Below, piece by piece: positions 60,514 to 64,000 of a DNA stretch of 64,000 nucleotides (positions are counted from its first letter, which is position 1; each line of letters begins with the position of its first letter). Origin of the DNA: JAAZKI01 sp012799905. GTDB taxonomy: Bacteria; Verrucomicrobiota; Lentisphaeria; Oligosphaerales; Oligosphaeraceae. The DNA is taken from positions 62,001 to 126,000 of the forward strand of contig JBMNFR010000015.1 of the NCBI GenBank assembly GCA_050949415.1, read 5' to 3'. The notes under the pieces are model-generated. The model did not search any database and was not told the origin of the DNA. It saw only the letters and a program-made list of their open reading frames with translations. The translations under genes were made by a program, and so were the position numbers.

Positions 60514-62310
60514 ATGCCAGAACCTGGTTCTCAAGCTCCTGACCCCCGCCCCAAGCACAGCTATGCGCCGCATTGCCGTGCTCTTCGGGCAGCGTTGCTG
60601 GCGTTGTTCCTGCTCTTGGCGGCGCATGTCGCCTGGATTCAGGTCTTCCGTGCGCCAGCCCTGAAAGCCGGCGGCGCACGTCAACAGCAGCGACTGAACT
60701 TCGTGCCAGCCAAGCGCGGCGACCTCCTGGACCGTCATGGCCTGCCCCTCAATATCAGCGTGCCCTCCTACGACCTGGCCCTGCGGGTGGAAATGATCCG
60801 CGATCCCCGCGACACGCGTAAACGCACCCTCGACAAAATGTCGGCTGCCATCGCTGATCTGGGCATCTTCCTGGGCGCACACTACTATCGCTCGCGCCCC
60901 AGCCACGAACAAATGCTGGCGCACCTCAAGCAGAACACACCAATGCCGATGATTCTGTGGCGCCACGTCGAGCCGGCTGCCCTGGCTAAATGGGCGGAGC
61001 GACGGCATGACTTTCCGGGAACCGAAACCGTCATGTCATGGAAACGCCGCTATGAATATCCCGACCTCGGCTTTCATGTCCGCGGCTTTACCGTCCTAGG
61101 CCTCCCAGCCCAGCACGATTTCACACGTTTCCGGAGCCTCCAATTCAAGGAACTAATCGGCGCTGCCGGCATTGAACAAGCCATCAATGGACGCCTGCGC
61201 GGCGAAGGCGGCTATGAATTGCTGCAAACAGACGTGCTCGCCTTCCGCAACCGTGTCATAGAAACGCAGCCAGCCATTGCTGGTGACGATATCCGCCTGA
61301 CCTTGGACATCCAGGTGCAAGACCTGGCAGAGTCGCTGTTCAACCTGGATGGCCTGACTGGCGCCGCCGTGGTCATGGATGCGGTCAGCGGCGAAGTAAT
61401 CGTCTGCGCCAGTGCGCCGACGACGTCGCTGCCGCCGCCATCTGAACCGCTGCCAACCGCGCTGGTCAACCGCGCTATTGCGGGCCATTATCCGCCTGGC
61501 TCAGCCATCAAGCCGCTGATTGCCCTGGTGGCCGCCCAGGAAGGCGTCCTCTCAACAACCGAGACGATTGACTGCCCTGGCTATTTTACCCTCTCGCCAA
61601 AAGCCTCAGTGGCTTGCTCGCGCTCGACCGGTCACGGCAGCCTGACCCTGTCCGAAGCCATCGCGCAATCCTGCAACGTATTCTTCTGCACAGTCGGAAC
61701 CCGCCTCGGCGCACAGGGCATGGGAAAAATCGGCCCGACCATCGGCCTCGGCAACCGCCTGTACACGGAATTATGGCGGGCGGAAAATCCCGGCGTCGAT
61801 TTTTCGCCAGACTGGGTGGCGCAAAACCGCTCTGATCATCCTACCTGGACTACTGGCGACAGCGCTAATGCGGCCATTGGCCAAGGCGCTTGGATCATCA
61901 CCCCCATGCAAATGGCAGTACTGACCGCCGCGGTGACGACCGGACGCATTCTCACTCCGACCTTTATCAAGCCTGACGCCGCAGCTGCGGAACTGCTGGT
62001 CAACACGATTGACTGGCCTCAAGAAGCTTGGCAGGCGGTGCTGGAAGGCATGCGCGCCTGCGTCGAAGCCCCGCTCGGCACTGGGCGCTCCATGCGCATG
62101 GAGGGCGTCTCAGTGCTGGCCAAAACCGGCACTGCGGAAAACGTCCCCGGGAAAGCTCCTCACGCCTGGACCATCGCCGCTTTACCAGCGGAGCAGCCGA
62201 CGCTGGTCGGCGTCTGCGTCGTCGAACACGGCGGCAGCGGCGGCAGGGTCGCTGCACCTATCCTGAAAAAAATCCTTGCCGCAGCATGGAACGCGAAACA
62301 AGGGGAATGA
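60514..62310 (+). CDS. mrdA: Penicillin-binding protein 2 (peptidoglycan transpeptidase)
   Basis: The 598-residue enzyme crosslinks peptidoglycan during elongation. After a basic tail and one membrane helix (ALLALFLLLAAHVAWIQVF) come RGDLLDRHGLPLNISVPSYD (dimerisation region) and the transpeptidase domain: SAIK (SxxK, Ser near residue 330), SCN (SxN, about 387) and KTG (about 537) followed by TAEN. DVLAFRNRVIETQPAIAGDD precedes the catalytic domain as in PBP2. Start 60514 begins 5 nt after the mreD-like stop. The N-terminal cytoplasmic part is Pro-rich. Confidence 0.95.
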   Translation: MPEPGSQAPDPRPKHSYAPHCRALRAALLALFLLLAAHVAWIQVFRAPALKAGGARQQQRLNFVPAKRGDLLDRHGLPLNISVPSYDLALRVEMIRDPRDTRKRTLDKMSAAIADLGIFLGAHYYRSRPSHEQMLAHLKQNTPMPMILWRHVEPAALAKWAERRHDFPGTETVMSWKRRYEYPDLGFHVRGFTVLGLPAQHDFTRFRSLQFKELIGAAGIEQAINGRLRGEGGYELLQTDVLAFRNRVIETQPAIAGDDIRLTLDIQVQDLAESLFNLDGLTGAAVVMDAVSGEVIVCASAPTTSLPPPSEPLPTALVNRAIAGHYPPGSAIKPLIALVAAQEGVLSTTETIDCPGYFTLSPKASVACSRSTGHGSLTLSEAIAQSCNVFFCTVGTRLGAQGMGKIGPTIGLGNRLYTELWRAENPGVDFSPDWVAQNRSDHPTWTTGDSANAAIGQGAWIITPMQMAVLTAAVTTGRILTPTFIKPDAAAAELLVNTIDWPQEAWQAVLEGMRACVEAPLGTGRSMRMEGVSVLAKTGTAENVPGKAPHAWTIAALPAEQPTLVGVCVVEHGGSGGRVAAPILKKILAAAWNAKQGE

Positions 62311-63015
62311 AGGGCTTTGTTTAGGGGCGAGGGGCGAGGGGCTTTTTTTAGGGGCGAGGGGCTTGTTTTAGGGGCGAGGGGCTTTGTTTAGGGGCGAGGG
62401 GCGAGGGGCTTTGTTTAGGGGCGAGGGGCGAGGGGCGAGTTGAGCTTGGATTACGCTGTCCGCGTGGGGCGAGGGGCGAGGGGCGAGGGGCGAGTTGAGC
62501 TTGGATTACGCTGTCCGCGTGGGGCGAGGGGCGAGGGGCGAGTTGAGCTTGGATTACGCTGTCCGCGAGGGGCGAGGGGACGTTGCCTGCCGTATGTACC
62601 GTATGTGCCTCGCTTGCAGGAGCATGTAGTTCAAACTTCAGCTTACCGTACGTACCTCGCTTGCACGAGCATGTAGTTCAAACTTTAGTTTGCTGTATGT
62701 CCCGCAGGCTTTAGCCTGCCATACGTCGTTCAAGCTTTAGCTTGCAGTATGTGCCTCGCTTGCACGAGCATGTAGTTCAAACTTTAGTTTGCTGTATGTC
62801 CCGCAGGCTTTAGCCTGCCATACGTCGTTCAAGCTTTAGCTTGCCGTATGTGCCTCGCTTGCAGGAGCATGTAGTTCAAACTTTAGTTTGCTGTATGTCC
62901 CGCAGGCTTTAGCTTGCCGTATGTGCCACAGGCGGCTCTGTGGTTCACAGTGGACGGTGTGGACGTTGTGGACGTTGTGGACGCTGGCTGCCGCCGTATC
63001 GCGCCACGCCAGAGC
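62308..63015. repeat. GGGGCGA blocks and hairpin array
   Basis: 62308-62440: GGGGCGA heptamers with TTTGTTTAG spacers. 62438-62580: three copies of a ~60 bp unit with GAGTTGAGCTTGGATTACGC. 62590-62930: hairpin modules of the 100 bp array type (GTAGTTCAAACTTTAGTTTG; GCAGGCTTTAGCCTGC) in the same order as at 10738-12590. 62950-62985: GTGGACGTT 9-mers. Confidence 0.88.
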
Positions 63016-63018
63016 CAC

Positions 63019-63999
63019 TTAGGGCGTAGTCGCCGGCTTATCGCCAGGTTTGCCTGCCGGCTTGCCGCCAGACTTATCACCAGGTTTGTCACCAGACTTG
63101 TCGGCTGGCTTGTCGCCAGGTTTATCTACTGACTTATCCCCGGGTTTATCACCAGGCTTATCCCCAGACTTCTCAGCCGGCTTATCACCGGGCTTATCCT
63201 CAGGCTTCTCAGCCGGCTTATCACCGGGCTTCTCACTCGCCTTATCACCAGACCTAACCGTCTTATTTTCAGACTTCTCAGTTGGCTTCTTGTCGTCTGA
63301 CTTCTCAGCCGGCTTATCCTCGGGCTTGCCACCAGACTTCTCAGCCGCCTTATCACCAGACCTAACCGTCTTATTTTCAGACTTCTCAGTTGGCTTCTTG
63401 TCGTCTGACTTCTCTGCGGGTTTGTCACCGTGCTTGCCACTCTGCTTGTCAGCAGACTTATCACCGGACCTGACCGTCTTGTCGCCAGACTTATCAGCCG
63501 GTTTATCCCCCTTCTTCGCGTCTTTTTTCTGGAAAAACGGTTTTGGCGGCTCTTTTTTAGTTCTTTTCAACCCCTCGAACGACGTCGGTGCTTTCGTCGT
63601 GCTGGGCAGCCCTTCGGGCTTAGTTAATGAGGCTGTTCCCGCGCCTTTACCGCTAGCGTCCGTCGGCATCGGCTTTTTCTTAAGGATAGCCAAAACGCTC
63701 CGCATGCTGTAAATCGCCAGGGCAAGGCCCACGGCGCTAATGAGCGCTGCAATCCATGAGATAAAGGCAAGCATGCCGGTGTTTCTGAATGCCATGAAGA
63801 CAGCATAGAACAGCATCAGCACCGGGCCGTTCATGCTCAGCAAGCGCAGTTTATGATTAAAAGCGTCCTCGTCAATGACGGCCTTGCGGCTTTCCAGCAC
63901 CTGCCGTTCCATCGCGCGCAAGCGCTCCTGCGCCTGCCGTTCAGCGTCCTTGCGGATTTTCTCTGCTTCCTGGCGGGCATTGTCACGGGCTTCTGCCAA
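63019..63999 (-). CDS. Membrane protein with coiled coil and GDKP-rich tail (5' end missing)
   Basis: Read from the window edge, at least 326 residues: a charged coiled coil (ARQEAEKIRKDAERQAQERL), two membrane helices (LSMNGPVLMLFYAVFMAF; LAFISWIAALISAVGLALAI), a linker with PTDASGKGAGTASL and a tail of ~170 residues of GDKPAEK / DDKKPTEKSENKTVRSGDK repeats. One 39-residue block is nearly repeated (63235-63300 and 63350-63415). The tail is low complexity, strongly basic and acidic in turn, and probably unfolded. The start codon lies outside the window. No family recognised. Confidence 0.7.
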   Translation of the reverse strand: MAEARDNARQEAEKIRKDAERQAQERLRAMERQVLESRKAVIDEDAFNHKLRLLSMNGPVLMLFYAVFMAFRNTGMLAFISWIAALISAVGLALAIYSMRSVLAILKKKPMPTDASGKGAGTASLTKPEGLPSTTKAPTSFEGLKRTKKEPPKPFFQKKDAKKGDKPADKSGDKTVRSGDKSADKQSGKHGDKPAEKSDDKKPTEKSENKTVRSGDKAAEKSGGKPEDKPAEKSDDKKPTEKSENKTVRSGDKASEKPGDKPAEKPEDKPGDKPAEKSGDKPGDKPGDKSVDKPGDKPADKSGDKPGDKSGGKPAGKPGDKPATTP

Positions 64000-64000
64000 C

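Overview
The window is a chromosomal segment from a Gram-negative, high-GC bacterium. The best fit is the Planctomycetes-Verrucomicrobia-Lentisphaerae group, probably a Lentisphaerota (Victivallis/Oligosphaera-like) member. The reasons are two DUF4838-type secreted glycan-degradation genes, many prepilin-like proteins with N-termini of the form (Y/H)FTL(I/V)ELLVVI, a type II secretion-like minor pseudopilin operon, and a very large modular secreted protein. This assignment is inference; there is no rRNA gene in the window, and I found no tRNA gene, CRISPR array, transposase or phage gene.

Layout. 1-120: start of a secreted protein (minus). 421-5336: sbcDC nuclease operon. 6280-9955: LacI-type regulator with a duplicated promoter/operator, a remnant of a second regulator, and a DUF4838 gene broken by one in-frame TGA. 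10001-10732: a prepilin-like protein, followed by a ~1.85 kb array of small hairpins (10740-12590). 12644-14330 (minus): 5'-3' exonuclease and a sugar isomerase-like TIM barrel. 14829-15842 (minus): a dihydropteroate synthase that looks foreign. 16248-21495 (minus): a small membrane protein, a large hydrolase-like protein and an intact DUF4838 protein. 21908-29297 (plus): isomerase, TRAP transporter (dctP, dctQ, dctM), UspA protein, acyl carrier protein, an unknown protein and a split chromate-type transporter. 29513-34783: two DegT-family aminotransferases behind a sigma-54-like promoter, then a U32-family gene wrecked by a run of single-base frameshifts. 34951-42892 (minus): eight secretion/pilin genes (two or three major-type pseudopilins, then the HIJK-type minor set). 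43463-47702 (minus): a secreted protein with a fibronectin-like end and a GT-C-like membrane protein. 48123-54575: a 2150-residue secreted modular protein. 55193-59881: MFS-like carrier plus rfbF-rfbG-rfbH for CDP-3,6-dideoxyhexose synthesis. 59895-62310: mreD-like gene and PBP2. 63019-end: a membrane protein with a long GDKP-rich tail (partial).

The most unusual feature is the intergenic DNA. At least seven kinds of short repeat recur in many gaps: a 14-16 nt hairpin module arranged with 26, 52 or 100 bp periods; heptamer tandem repeats (GGGGCGA, GAATTAT, ATTCARC); 9-10 bp GTCCAC repeats; an ~88 bp inverted pair; GGCTAAAGCC hairpins; CGTGTATTC-type repeats; and a nested palindrome. One heptamer cassette sits between two copies of a 37 bp duplicated gene end, which looks like an insertion footprint. 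Several genes carry frameshifts that can each be explained by one extra G or C, so a sequencing artefact must be considered before calling them pseudogenes.

Functionally the window suggests uptake of sugar acids or similar carboxylates by TRAP, intracellular isomerisation, outer-surface glycan breakdown (DUF4838 proteins), protein export through a type II-like system, and cell envelope building (dideoxyhexose sugars, PBP2).
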